Source of the DNA: Bacteroidota bacterium
GTDB lineage: Bacteria; Bacteroidota; Bacteroidia; Chitinophagales; Chitinophagaceae
Reading direction: 5' to 3'
Assembly: GCA_018267625.1 (NCBI GenBank)
Contig: JAFDYC010000057.1
Span: 20,436 to 84,435, forward strand
DNA length: 64,000 nt
Below the pieces are notes generated by a model. It had not been told where the DNA came from. It did no database searches and worked only from the letters and a program-made list of their open reading frames with translations. Positions 8,532 to 17,411 of this stretch are shown here, one piece after another. The position numbers and the translations under genes are program-made. The first letter of the stretch is position 1; every line of letters starts with the position of its first letter.

Positions 8532-11444
8532 ATGCAGTTACCCGAACTTCGGCTCCTGTTTTTTATGAGCCAGAAGGAAAACTTGCCGGTTTTGGAAGCC
8601 CCAACCCGGCGAGACTTTATTGAGGTGATGGGCGCACGGGTGCACAACCTCAAAAACATTGACCTCTCCATCCCCAAAAATGAGTTGGTCGTAATCACCG
8701 GTATTTCCGGTTCCGGAAAAAGCTCCTTAGCCTTCGATACCCTGTTCGCAGAAGGCCAGCGCCGCTACATGGAAAGCTTTGCTGCCTATGCCCGGCAATT
8801 CATGGGCGACCTCGAACGCCCGGATGTGGACAAAGTGAGCGGCCTTTCTCCCGTCATTTCCATTGAACAAAAAACGACCAACCGAAACCCGCGCTCCACA
8901 GTGGGTACCGTAACAGAAGTGTATGACTTCATGCGCCTCCTGTTTGCCCGTGCTTCGGAAGCATTTTCCTACAATACCGGCAAACGAATGGCCCGTTTTT
9001 CAGAAGATGAAATCGTGGCCCACATCCGCCAGGGCATGGCAGGACAACGCATCCTCTTGCTGGCGCCTTTAGTGCGCGGGCGCAAAGGCCACTACCGCGA
9101 ACTGTTCGAACAGTTGCTTAAGCAAGGCTACCTCAGGGTGCGTGTAGATGGGAGCATTCAGGAGTTGAAAGAAAAGATGCAACTCGACCGCTACAAGATT
9201 CACGACATCGAAGTGGTGGTGGACCGCCTCATGGTGGACGAAGAAAGTGCCGCCCGGCTGAGCCAATCGGTGCAGCATACTTTATCTGCGGGCAAGGACC
9301 TGCTCTTCGTGCTGGACGCAGACAACAATAAACTGAGTCAATTCAGCCGTCACCTGATGTGTGCCGACACCGGCCTCTCTTACGAAGAACCTTCGCCCAA
9401 CAGCTTTTCTTTCAACTCGCCTTATGGTGCCTGCCCGCATTGTAAGGGCCTCGGCTCCGTGTTTCAGGTAAACATGGAAGAGGTGGTGGCGGAGCCTTTA
9501 AAAAGTATTCGGGATGGGGCCATTGCCCCGCTGGGCGCCGAGCGGGAGTCCTGGACTTTTCAGCAGGCAATGCATTTTGCGAAGCAGCAAAAAATTTCTA
9601 CTACTACTCCCTTTTCGAGCCTGAGCCAGGAACAACAAAACCTGATGCTGTTTGGCAATGAAGAAGGTGTCATCCACTATGTGGCTGGCGATGAAAGCAA
9701 CTATCACCGGCACCTGAGTTTGCAGCAATTTGAAGGCATTGTCAACACCTTACTTCGCTATTTCCATGAAAGCAGCAGCGAGGCAATTCGCGACTGGGCA
9801 GAAGGCTACATGGTGCTGCAAGCCTGCCCGGAATGTAAAGGAACAAGGCTGCGCAAAGAAAGCCTTTGGTTCAAGGTGGATGGCTACAACATAGCCGAGC
9901 TTTCTGCCTTGTCTTTGCAGGCACTAAGCGACTGGCTCAGCAACCTGGAAGACCGGCTCAAGGAAGCACAAAAAATTATTGCTAAAGACATACTCAAGGA
10001 AATTCGTGAACGCCTGTTTTTCCTGCTGGATGTCGGCCTGCACTACCTGAGCCTCGCCCGCCCAACCCGTACGCTTTCTGGCGGAGAAAGTCAACGTATT
10101 CGCCTCGCCACTCAAATCGGCTCACAGCTTCGGGGCATCACCTATATCCTGGACGAACCCAGCATCGGGCTGCACCAACGCGACAATCATCGGCTCATTG
10201 AAGCGCTCAAAAGCCTACGGGACGGAGGCAATTCGGTTCTGGTGGTTGAGCATGATAAAGACATCATGCTGGCTGCCGACCACCTGATTGATATAGGCCC
10301 GGCTGCGGGCTGGTATGGCGGGCGTATCGTAAGCCAGGGCAACCCACAGGAAATCCTGAAAGGGGATACCACCACCGCCCGTTACCTCAATGGCAGCCTG
10401 CGCATCGAAGTGCCGAAGGAACGACGTAGCGGAAATGGCCACGCTTTGGCGCTCAAAGGCGCAACCGGAAATAACCTGAACAAACTCAACATCAGCTTGC
10501 CGCTGGGTTGCTTCATTGCCGTGACCGGCGTATCCGGCAGTGGCAAAAGCACGCTCATTAATGAGACCCTCTACCCCATTTTAGGCCACCATTGCTACCA
10601 CAATTTCAAGGCGCAGCCCATGCCCTATAAATCAGTGGAAGGGCTGGAGCATTTAGACAAAGTGATTGAAATTGATCAAAGCCCTATTGGGCGAACACCC
10701 CGCTCCAACCCGGCAACATACTGTGGCTTTTTTACGGAAATACGCACCCTGTTTTCACAAGTGCCGGAAGCAAAAATCCGGGGCTATAATGCCGGGCGAT
10801 TTTCGTTTAATGTAAAGGGCGGACGCTGCGAAGAATGCCGGGGGGCAGGCCTCAAGACGATTGAAATGAACTTCCTGCCGGATGTGTTTGTGCCCTGCGA
10901 CAAATGCCAGGGGCGGCGATACAACCGCGAGACTTTGGAAATCCGGTATAAAGGCAAGAGCATTGCGGATGTGCTAGACATGACCGTGGATGATGCGGTT
11001 GATTTTTTCGTGAATGTGCCCTGGCTACATCGCCGCATCAAGACGCTACAGGATGTGGGCCTCGGCTATGTGACCCTGGGCCAGAATGCGGTCACGCTTT
11101 CAGGCGGGGAAGCACAACGGGTAAAGCTCTCAACCGAACTGGGTAAGCGCGATACCGGCAAGACGATTTATATCCTCGATGAGCCAACCACCGGTCTGCA
11201 TTTTCAAGACATACAACACCTCCTGGAAGTACTGAACCGGCTTGTGGACCGGGGCAATACGGTGCTCGTCATTGAGCACAACCTGGATGTGATTAAAGTG
11301 GCGGATTATGTGCTAGACCTGGGGCCCGAAGGCGGCTCTGGCGGTGGGCGTATTGTAGCCTCCGGCACCCCTGAAGAAGTGGCAAAAGTGAAAGCCAGCT
11401 ATACAGGTCATTTTCTGAAGGAAGAATTGAAAGGGAAACGCTAA
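8532..11444 (+). CDS. uvrA: Excinuclease ABC subunit A
   Basis: DNA-damage recognition ATPase of nucleotide excision repair, which loads UvrB at lesions. 970 residues (959 if the second ATG at 8565, MSQKEN, is used), the usual length. Both split ABC domains are complete: Walker A GISGSGKSSLAFDTL near residue 57, zinc-finger halves CPHCKGLG and CPECKGTRL, signature LSGGESQRIRLATQIGS, Walker B YILDEPSIGLHQRD; then GVSGSGKSTLINETL, the C-terminal zinc module CEECRGAG...CDKCQGRRYN, LSGGEAQRVKLSTELG and YILDEPTTGLHFQD. The gene borders the accessory island that begins 129 nt downstream. It appears to be a single-gene unit with a short gap after the polyprenyl synthase gene. Confidence 0.97.
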   Translation: MQLPELRLLFFMSQKENLPVLEAPTRRDFIEVMGARVHNLKNIDLSIPKNELVVITGISGSGKSSLAFDTLFAEGQRRYMESFAAYARQFMGDLERPDVDKVSGLSPVISIEQKTTNRNPRSTVGTVTEVYDFMRLLFARASEAFSYNTGKRMARFSEDEIVAHIRQGMAGQRILLLAPLVRGRKGHYRELFEQLLKQGYLRVRVDGSIQELKEKMQLDRYKIHDIEVVVDRLMVDEESAARLSQSVQHTLSAGKDLLFVLDADNNKLSQFSRHLMCADTGLSYEEPSPNSFSFNSPYGACPHCKGLGSVFQVNMEEVVAEPLKSIRDGAIAPLGAERESWTFQQAMHFAKQQKISTTTPFSSLSQEQQNLMLFGNEEGVIHYVAGDESNYHRHLSLQQFEGIVNTLLRYFHESSSEAIRDWAEGYMVLQACPECKGTRLRKESLWFKVDGYNIAELSALSLQALSDWLSNLEDRLKEAQKIIAKDILKEIRERLFFLLDVGLHYLSLARPTRTLSGGESQRIRLATQIGSQLRGITYILDEPSIGLHQRDNHRLIEALKSLRDGGNSVLVVEHDKDIMLAADHLIDIGPAAGWYGGRIVSQGNPQEILKGDTTTARYLNGSLRIEVPKERRSGNGHALALKGATGNNLNKLNISLPLGCFIAVTGVSGSGKSTLINETLYPILGHHCYHNFKAQPMPYKSVEGLEHLDKVIEIDQSPIGRTPRSNPATYCGFFTEIRTLFSQVPEAKIRGYNAGRFSFNVKGGRCEECRGAGLKTIEMNFLPDVFVPCDKCQGRRYNRETLEIRYKGKSIADVLDMTVDDAVDFFVNVPWLHRRIKTLQDVGLGYVTLGQNAVTLSGGEAQRVKLSTELGKRDTGKTIYILDEPTTGLHFQDIQHLLEVLNRLVDRGNTVLVIEHNLDVIKVADYVLDLGPEGGSGGGRIVASGTPEEVAKVKASYTGHFLKEELKGKR

Positions 11445-11572
11445 TCGTATTTCAATTAGCCCATTTCATTGCCTTTGACAGCCAAATAAAACTCTGTTCG
11501 GATTCTCGGATTTCCTCTTTTGAGCTCATTTTCATACAGCGTTTCTACAATTGAAGTCCTTAGCAATACACT

Positions 11573-14266
11573 ATGAACATCGGAGACATCAAGAATGCCC
11601 TTCAGTCAATTATTGACGATTTTTCCAGGGATGAATTTATCTACGACCTCCTCCTCGCCTACGGCATTTCCAAAACCTCCATCACCCGCCTCAAAAAGGG
11701 CGATTTCAACCTTTCAAAAGTTGAGGGCGAAGTGCTCTACAAGGGTAAGGTCTTCTTTAAGCAAGCCAAGACCCCTGAGCTGCTCACGACTATTGAACAT
11801 GCGTCAAAAGACACGGGCATACTGAAGCATAAGCCCCGCTTCCTCATCGTTACAGACTTCACGACCGTTGTTGCCAAAGACACTAAGACGCGGCTCAATG
11901 TAGAATTTCCCATAGCCGAACTGCCCGCTCAGGCGGCATTTTTCGGCCCGCTGGGCGGCGCTGAGGCTTACAAAATATCCAACGACAACAAGGCCGACCG
12001 CGATGCCGCTTACCAACTCGGCCGGCTCTACGACCTGCTCGTAACCGACAACCCCGGCTTCAACAACGAAAGCCACGGCCTGAACCTCTTTCTGTCGCGG
12101 CTGCTGTTCTGCTTCTTTGCCGAAGACACCGGAATCTTTAGTCAGAATGGCATTTTTACGAAAACGCTGGTACAATACACAGAGTCAGATGGCCGGGATA
12201 TACACTCTTTTCTCAACGAACTGTTCCGCCGGCTGAATACGGAGCAGGGTGATTTTCCCGAGCATCTCGCAGCCTTTCCTTATGTCAATGGCGGCTTGTT
12301 CCGCGATGCCATTGAATGCCCGAAGTTTTCTGTCAAAAGCCGCAACATCCTCATCGAATGCGGCGAGCTGGACTGGAGCGAAATCAACCCGGACATCTTC
12401 GGCAGCATGATTCAGGCTGTGGCCGACCCGGAAGAGCGCAGCAACCTGGGCATGCACTACACCAGCGTGCCCAATATCCTAAAGCTGATTCGCCCCCTGT
12501 TTCTGGACGAGTTGGAGGCTGAAGCAGAAAAACAGTGGGATAATGCGGCCGGCCTGCACCGGCTGCTGGCGCGCCTGGGACGCATCAAATTTTTTGACCC
12601 GGCCTGCGGCAGCGGCAATTTTCTCATCATCACCTACAAGGAGCTGCGCCTGCTGGAAATAAAAATGATTCAAAGGCTGGTGGAGTTGGAAACGCAAAGC
12701 CGGCTTTATTTCACGGCTATCTCGCTGGGGCAGTTCTATGGCATCGAAATCAAAGATTTTGCGCATGAGATGGCGTTGCTGGGCCTCTGGCTGGCGGAGC
12801 ACCAGATGAACAAAGTGTTTGACGATCGGCTGGAAGGCTACGGGCAAACCAAGCCGATACTGCCGCTGAAAGAAGCCGGCCATATTACGCTGGGCAATGC
12901 CGCAAGAATAGATTGGAAAGACGCCTGCCCATGGGGGAAAGACGATGAGCTTTATGTGCTGGGGAACCCGCCGTATTTGGGAGCGAGGATGCAAGACGGG
13001 CAGCAAAAAGCCGACATGGATTTTGTCTTCAAATCTTTCGGCAAATACCGTGACCTGGATTACATCGCTATCTGGTTTTACAAGGCAGCAAAATTTATTA
13101 GCGGCATTAATGCGCAAGCTGCATTTGTATCAACCAACTCCGTTTGTCAGGGCCAGCAGGTTGCACTGTTATGGCCAAGTCTGTTGACAAAAAATCTTGA
13201 GATTGCCTTTGCTCACCGCTCTTTCAAATGGAGCAACAATGCCAAAGGAAGCGCGGGTGTGAGTGTAATTATTCTCGGGCTTAGAAACATTTCGGGCACT
13301 CCAAAATTCATTTTTGACGATGGCGTAATACAGCAGGCAAAAAACATTAATGCCTATTTGCTGGATGGCCCAAATGTCTTTGTCGGCGAACGACTACAGT
13401 CTATTTCAGGCTTCCCCAGAATGAATTTTGGCAATATGCCGAATGACGGAGGCGGTCTGATTCTAACAGAGGCGGAGGTAAAGAAGAACGTTAATACCGA
13501 TAGTCGCTTTTTGAGAAAACTGATTGGCTCATCCGAATTTATTGATAGCGCCCACCGCTATTGCCTGTGGATTGAGGACAAGGAATTGAGCACTGCGGAG
13601 CAAAATACTTTTATCGCGCAGCGCATTGAAATGAGCCGGGAGCACCGCAGAAAAAGTAAAGATGCCGGGACCAATAAACTTGCCGCGAGAGCGCACCAGT
13701 TTCGAGATAGAAATACGGCAACTGATAGTCAAATTCTTGTTCCCAGGGTTTCTTCAGAAAGAAGAGAATATATCCCGCTGGGCATCCTGACACCGGATGC
13801 AATCATCTTAGATTCCGCCATGGCCATCTACGATGCCCAGCCCTGGCTCTTCGGCGTGTTACATTCCAAAATGCACATGGTGTGGGTGGATGCGGTAGGC
13901 GGCAAGCTGAAAACCGATTACCGCTATTCGGCCAAGCTGGTGTACAACACCTTCCCTTTTCCCGACATCACGCTCGCGCAAAAGGAAAGGGTCCGGTTGT
14001 ATGTGCTCTCCGTGCTGGATGAGCGGGCTAAGTGGGCGGAGAAAACCATGGCCTGGCTCTACAATCCGGAGACGATGCCGGCCAGCCTGCGCCAGGCCCA
14101 CAAAGACCTGGACTTAGCGATTGAACAAATCTACCGGCCCGGCAATCCATTCAGCAGCGATGCCGAACGACTGGAGCACCTCTTTAAACGCTACGAGGAG
14201 ATGGTGGCCGCGGAGACCTTGTTTGCGAAGGGGAAGAAGGGGCGGGGGAAGAAGGGTTGCAAATAG
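11573..14266 (+). CDS. Large DNA adenine methyltransferase, YeeA/MmeI-like, of a defence operon
   Basis: Predicted N6-adenine DNA methylase, 897 residues. SAM-binding motif I is DPACGSGNFL at residues 342-351 and catalytic motif IV is NPPY at 465-468. An N-terminal domain (about 1-170) with EVLYKGKVFFKQAK has some look of a nuclease-like fold but no convincing catalytic triad, so I do not claim cleavage activity. The part after about 500 should be the target-recognition domain and C-terminal helical spacer, as in MmeI-type enzymes. Size and neighbours recall B. subtilis YeeA (from memory). It heads the island. The C-terminus ends in a Lys/Gly-rich tail (KGKKGRGKKGCK). GC content falls in the presumed recognition region. 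No TAnnTTTG promoter is evident upstream. Confidence 0.85.
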   Translation: MNIGDIKNALQSIIDDFSRDEFIYDLLLAYGISKTSITRLKKGDFNLSKVEGEVLYKGKVFFKQAKTPELLTTIEHASKDTGILKHKPRFLIVTDFTTVVAKDTKTRLNVEFPIAELPAQAAFFGPLGGAEAYKISNDNKADRDAAYQLGRLYDLLVTDNPGFNNESHGLNLFLSRLLFCFFAEDTGIFSQNGIFTKTLVQYTESDGRDIHSFLNELFRRLNTEQGDFPEHLAAFPYVNGGLFRDAIECPKFSVKSRNILIECGELDWSEINPDIFGSMIQAVADPEERSNLGMHYTSVPNILKLIRPLFLDELEAEAEKQWDNAAGLHRLLARLGRIKFFDPACGSGNFLIITYKELRLLEIKMIQRLVELETQSRLYFTAISLGQFYGIEIKDFAHEMALLGLWLAEHQMNKVFDDRLEGYGQTKPILPLKEAGHITLGNAARIDWKDACPWGKDDELYVLGNPPYLGARMQDGQQKADMDFVFKSFGKYRDLDYIAIWFYKAAKFISGINAQAAFVSTNSVCQGQQVALLWPSLLTKNLEIAFAHRSFKWSNNAKGSAGVSVIILGLRNISGTPKFIFDDGVIQQAKNINAYLLDGPNVFVGERLQSISGFPRMNFGNMPNDGGGLILTEAEVKKNVNTDSRFLRKLIGSSEFIDSAHRYCLWIEDKELSTAEQNTFIAQRIEMSREHRRKSKDAGTNKLAARAHQFRDRNTATDSQILVPRVSSERREYIPLGILTPDAIILDSAMAIYDAQPWLFGVLHSKMHMVWVDAVGGKLKTDYRYSAKLVYNTFPFPDITLAQKERVRLYVLSVLDERAKWAEKTMAWLYNPETMPASLRQAHKDLDLAIEQIYRPGNPFSSDAERLEHLFKRYEEMVAAETLFAKGKKGRGKKGCK

Positions 14267-14311
14267 CAGAGCTTTAAGGCGAGCTGTTTTTGCAAAACCT
14301 TGTTCCGTCTG

Positions 14312-14329
14312 TTTCGTTTATTTCGTTTA
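14312..14329 (+). repeat. Tandem 9-bp direct repeat before the HTH/PIN genes
   Basis: TTTCGTTTA occurs twice back to back (14312-14320 and 14321-14329), 37 nt before the ATG of the HTH protein. Direct repeats at such a place often bind the antitoxin. That role is inferred only from position. Confidence 0.4.
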
Positions 14330-14366
14330 AAGGCGATAAGTTTGCCAAAAGCAAAAGGGAATTATC

Positions 14367-14819
14367 ATGGAACTGCTCACACCATCAAGGCCAAGCAAAG
14401 CGGAGCAGCAAGCAGCGGCTGCGGCAACAGCAGTCTTTGCGGGTGCCATTGCTCCGATAAAGGGCGAGGCTACGGAGATAGAAATTGAAGAAACCGGGCA
14501 AAAGGTGACGGTGCCCGTGCGCGCGCTCGTGCTCATGCGCACCATACTGGAGGCTATGAGCAAGGGCCAGCCCATATCTGTTGTCCCGGTGGCTACCGAG
14601 CTCACCACGCAGGTCGCAGCCGAGATGCTGGGATGCTCGCGCCCGCACCTTGTGAAGCTGCTGGAAGAAGGGATCATACCCTACACCAAAGTAGGCAAGC
14701 ACCGCAGGTTGCTGTATGAGGATGTGTTGCGCTACCGTCAGGAGCAAAAGGCCGCGCAAAAGCAATATTTGAAAGGAATGATGGCCGCAGACGAGGAGGA
14801 TGGGCTGTATGATTCATAG
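14367..14819 (+). CDS. Excisionase-type HTH DNA-binding protein, probable antitoxin
   Basis: 150 residues. The C-terminal half (about 79-124) is a MerR/excisionase-like winged helix-turn-helix: LTTQVAAEMLGCSRPHLVKL followed by the wing and YTKVGKHRRLLYEDVLRY. The N-terminal half is Ala-rich, with an acidic stretch EATEIEIEE and a short beta-like segment QKVTVPVRALVLM. Proteins of this shape are commonly found directly upstream of PIN-domain genes and are regarded as their antitoxins and autorepressors. Its stop codon overlaps the next gene's start region (ATG at 14809, stop at 14817-14819), so translation is coupled. An ordinary transcriptional regulator of the operon is the alternative. Confidence 0.78.
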   Translation: MELLTPSRPSKAEQQAAAAATAVFAGAIAPIKGEATEIEIEETGQKVTVPVRALVLMRTILEAMSKGQPISVVPVATELTTQVAAEMLGCSRPHLVKLLEEGIIPYTKVGKHRRLLYEDVLRYRQEQKAAQKQYLKGMMAADEEDGLYDS

Positions 14820-15372
14820 CGTCCGCTTCACCGCCGTGCTGGATACCAACGTGATTTATCCGTTGGTTATCCGCGACATTCTCCTCTGGTTTGCGAACTA
14901 CGACCTCTATACACCAAAGTGGAGCGAGACCGTGTTTGAAGAATGGAAGCGCGTAATGCTTCGGAAAGAGATAACGGAAAAGGAAGCCGACAAGCGGATA
15001 GCAGTTGTGAATGCGGCCTTTCCTGATGCGCTGGTGCAGCATTACGGCAGCCTGATGGCAGCCCTACAACTTCCCGATGAGGACGACCGGCATTTGATGG
15101 CTGCCGCTATCAAGACGAATGCGAATGTGATTGTGACGAACAATCTTAAGGACTTCCCGGACGAATACTTGAAAACCTTCGGGCTCAAAGCCAAAGCGCC
15201 TGATGATTTCCTCACCGACCTGATAGACCTCAATCCGGAGCAGGCGGTTGCAGCATTCCGCGAGATGGTGCTGAATAAACGGAACCCGCCGCTGGACGAA
15301 TATGAGGTTCTTGACCGACTGCGGGCTGCCGGCCTTGAGGACACCGCGAACTATTTGCACTCCCAGATTTAA
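14809..15372 (+). CDS. PIN-domain ribonuclease, probable toxin
   Basis: 187 residues from ATG 14809 (an in-frame ATG at 14800 would add three). PIN fold with the expected acidic residues: LDTNVIYP (Asp12), WSETVFEEW (Glu40/Glu44), DEDDRHLMAAA (Asp92/Asp93) and VTNNLKDFP (Asn111, Asp115). The fold is a Mg2+-dependent RNase in VapC-type toxins. The start overlaps the HTH gene by 11 nt, which is the usual antitoxin-toxin arrangement. After residue about 125 there is an extra helical region (LTDLIDLNPEQAVAAFREM) longer than minimal VapC. Its place between methylase and helicase suggests the pair acts as a safeguard of the defence operon, but a simple hitch-hiking addiction module is also possible. 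Confidence 0.82.
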   Translation: MIHSVRFTAVLDTNVIYPLVIRDILLWFANYDLYTPKWSETVFEEWKRVMLRKEITEKEADKRIAVVNAAFPDALVQHYGSLMAALQLPDEDDRHLMAAAIKTNANVIVTNNLKDFPDEYLKTFGLKAKAPDDFLTDLIDLNPEQAVAAFREMVLNKRNPPLDEYEVLDRLRAAGLEDTANYLHSQI

Positions 15373-15404
15373 GCACTTGCGCAGACAAACAATTTTCTAG
15401 TCCA

Positions 15405-17411
15405 ATGAAGGAAGAACAAGAGCAGACGCAACAGGGCGTGGCCTACCAGAACCCGGTAAACCTCGTCAACGTAACCTACGAGCAAACTGGAAAGAGCAAA
15501 GCCATCGACGAGCTGGGCATGCGCGAAATGCAGGCCCGCGCTTACGCAGCCCGCACCGCCAAATACCTGCTACTGAAGGCGCCGCCCGCGTCTGGCAAGA
15601 GCCGTGCCCTCATGTTCATCGCGCTGGATAAGCTGCGGAATCAGGGTATCCGGAAAGTGATTGTAGCCGTACCCGAGCGGTCTATCGGCGCTTCCTTCGC
15701 ACCGCAAAACCTTACCGGGCAGGGCTTCTTTGCCGACTGGAAGGTGGCCCCACGCTACAACCTCTGCACACCCGGAGCCGACAAGGGTAAAGTGCAAACC
15801 TTCCTGCAATTCTTAGACAGCGAGGAGCAAACACTTATCTGCACCCACGCCACGCTGCGCTTTGCCTTCGAAGGTTTAGAGCCGAAGCGACTGGACAATT
15901 GCCTGGTGGCAATAGACGAGTTTCATCACGTATCCGCCGAAGGCGACAATCGTTTAGGAGCGGTAATACGCGGCATAATGAATCATTCCGGCGCGAACAT
16001 CATAGCCATGACCGGCTCATACTTCCGTGGCGACAGTGTGCCCGTGCTGCTAGCCGAAGACGAAGAAAAATTTACCCGCGTTACCTACAACTACTACGAC
16101 CAGCTCAATGGCTATGAGTATTTGAAAAGCCTCGGTATCGGCTACCATTTCTATCAGGGACGCTACTACAAGAAACAGGACGACAGCGGCATGAGCGCTT
16201 TAGAAGAAATCCTGGACGAAAACCTGAAGACCATCATCCACATTCCCAGCGTCAATTCGGCGGAGTCCTCCAGGCAAAAGCTGGAAGAGGTGAGCCACGT
16301 GATAGACTGTATTGGTGAAATGGAATTTCAGGACCCGGAAACGGGAATTCTGCATGTGCGCAGCAAGCGCAGCGGGCGTATCCTTAAAATCGCCGACCTG
16401 GTCAACGACACCAATCAAAAGGAGCGCGATAAGGTGATGACCTATTTGCGGAACGTCCAGGAAGAGGAAGACATAGATATCATCATTGCGCTCGGCATGG
16501 CTAAAGAAGGCTTCGACTGGCCATTCTGCCAACATGCGCTCACCATTGGCTACCGCGGTTCCCTCACCGAAATCATCCAAATCATCGGCCGTGCCACCCG
16601 CGACAGCGAGCATAAATCACACGCACAGTTTACCAACCTGATTGCCCAACCCGACGCCGTGGACGATGAAGTGAAGCTCGCCGTGAACAACATGCTGAAG
16701 GCAATCACAGCCTCGTTACTCATGGAGCAGGTGCTGGCGCCCAACTTCAAATTCAAGGCGATGGAGGATGAAGATGAGGCCGGCGATAACGAGCGAACCA
16801 TCAAAGTGCGCGGCTTTAAAAAGCCGACATCCCAGCGCGCGAAAGACATCATCGAAAGCGACCTCAACGACCTGAAGGCAAAGATTCTTCAGAACGATAC
16901 GATGCTGAAAGCCATGCCTGGCAACCTGGAGCCAGAGGTAATCAACACGGTGCTGATACCGAAAATTATCCGCGAGGTTTATCCCAATTTAAGTAACGAA
17001 GATGTGGAGGCCGTACGCCAGCATGTGGTATTGGATTCCGTGATGAAGAACAGTAGGATTGAAGAGCAGGGCGGGAGAAAATTTGTGCGCATGGCAGGCT
17101 CTTTTGTGAACATCGAGGATATTCACATTGACTTAATTGACACGGTCAATCCTTTCCAACGGGCCTTTGAAATCCTTTCAAAGAGCGTTACCCGGCACGT
17201 GCTTCGTGCTATTCAGGACACCATAGCCCTTACCCGAATAGAAATGACGGAGGCGGAGGCCATTTTGCTTTGGCCAAAAATAAAAGAGTGGAGAAACAAG
17301 ACGGGCGAAGAACCCAATCTACAAGCCAACGACCCCAGAGAGCAGCGCCTGGCGCAGGCTTTGGTTTATCTGAGGGAGGAGAAAAGAAAACGAATGCAAC
17401 ATGCCGGGTAG
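15405..17411 (+). CDS. Superfamily 2 DEAD/DEAH-like helicase, YeeB-like
   Basis: 668-residue helicase/translocase predicted to act on DNA with the neighbouring nuclease. Motif I is LLKAPPASGKSRALMFIALD (Walker A near residues 58-66), motif II is DEFHH at 171-175, motif III is MTGSYFRGD near 202, and the second RecA domain carries ALGMAKEGFDWPF and motif VI IIQIIGRATRDS near 390. The C-terminal 230 residues (after about 440) are helical and unrecognised. Overall look and place in the operon match B. subtilis YeeB as I remember it. It starts 32 nt after the PIN gene, and its last 11 nt overlap the start of the GIY-YIG gene, so expression is coupled. Confidence 0.85.
   Translation: MKEEQEQTQQGVAYQNPVNLVNVTYEQTGKSKAIDELGMREMQARAYAARTAKYLLLKAPPASGKSRALMFIALDKLRNQGIRKVIVAVPERSIGASFAPQNLTGQGFFADWKVAPRYNLCTPGADKGKVQTFLQFLDSEEQTLICTHATLRFAFEGLEPKRLDNCLVAIDEFHHVSAEGDNRLGAVIRGIMNHSGANIIAMTGSYFRGDSVPVLLAEDEEKFTRVTYNYYDQLNGYEYLKSLGIGYHFYQGRYYKKQDDSGMSALEEILDENLKTIIHIPSVNSAESSRQKLEEVSHVIDCIGEMEFQDPETGILHVRSKRSGRILKIADLVNDTNQKERDKVMTYLRNVQEEEDIDIIIALGMAKEGFDWPFCQHALTIGYRGSLTEIIQIIGRATRDSEHKSHAQFTNLIAQPDAVDDEVKLAVNNMLKAITASLLMEQVLAPNFKFKAMEDEDEAGDNERTIKVRGFKKPTSQRAKDIIESDLNDLKAKILQNDTMLKAMPGNLEPEVINTVLIPKIIREVYPNLSNEDVEAVRQHVVLDSVMKNSRIEEQGGRKFVRMAGSFVNIEDIHIDLIDTVNPFQRAFEILSKSVTRHVLRAIQDTIALTRIEMTEAEAILLWPKIKEWRNKTGEEPNLQANDPREQRLAQALVYLREEKRKRMQHAG

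Noticed and set aside
11573..14266. Reading the methylase as a complete type IIG (MmeI-like) restriction enzyme
   Set aside because: The N-terminal region lacks a convincing D-(D/E)-x-K nuclease core, so I limit the call to a methylase.
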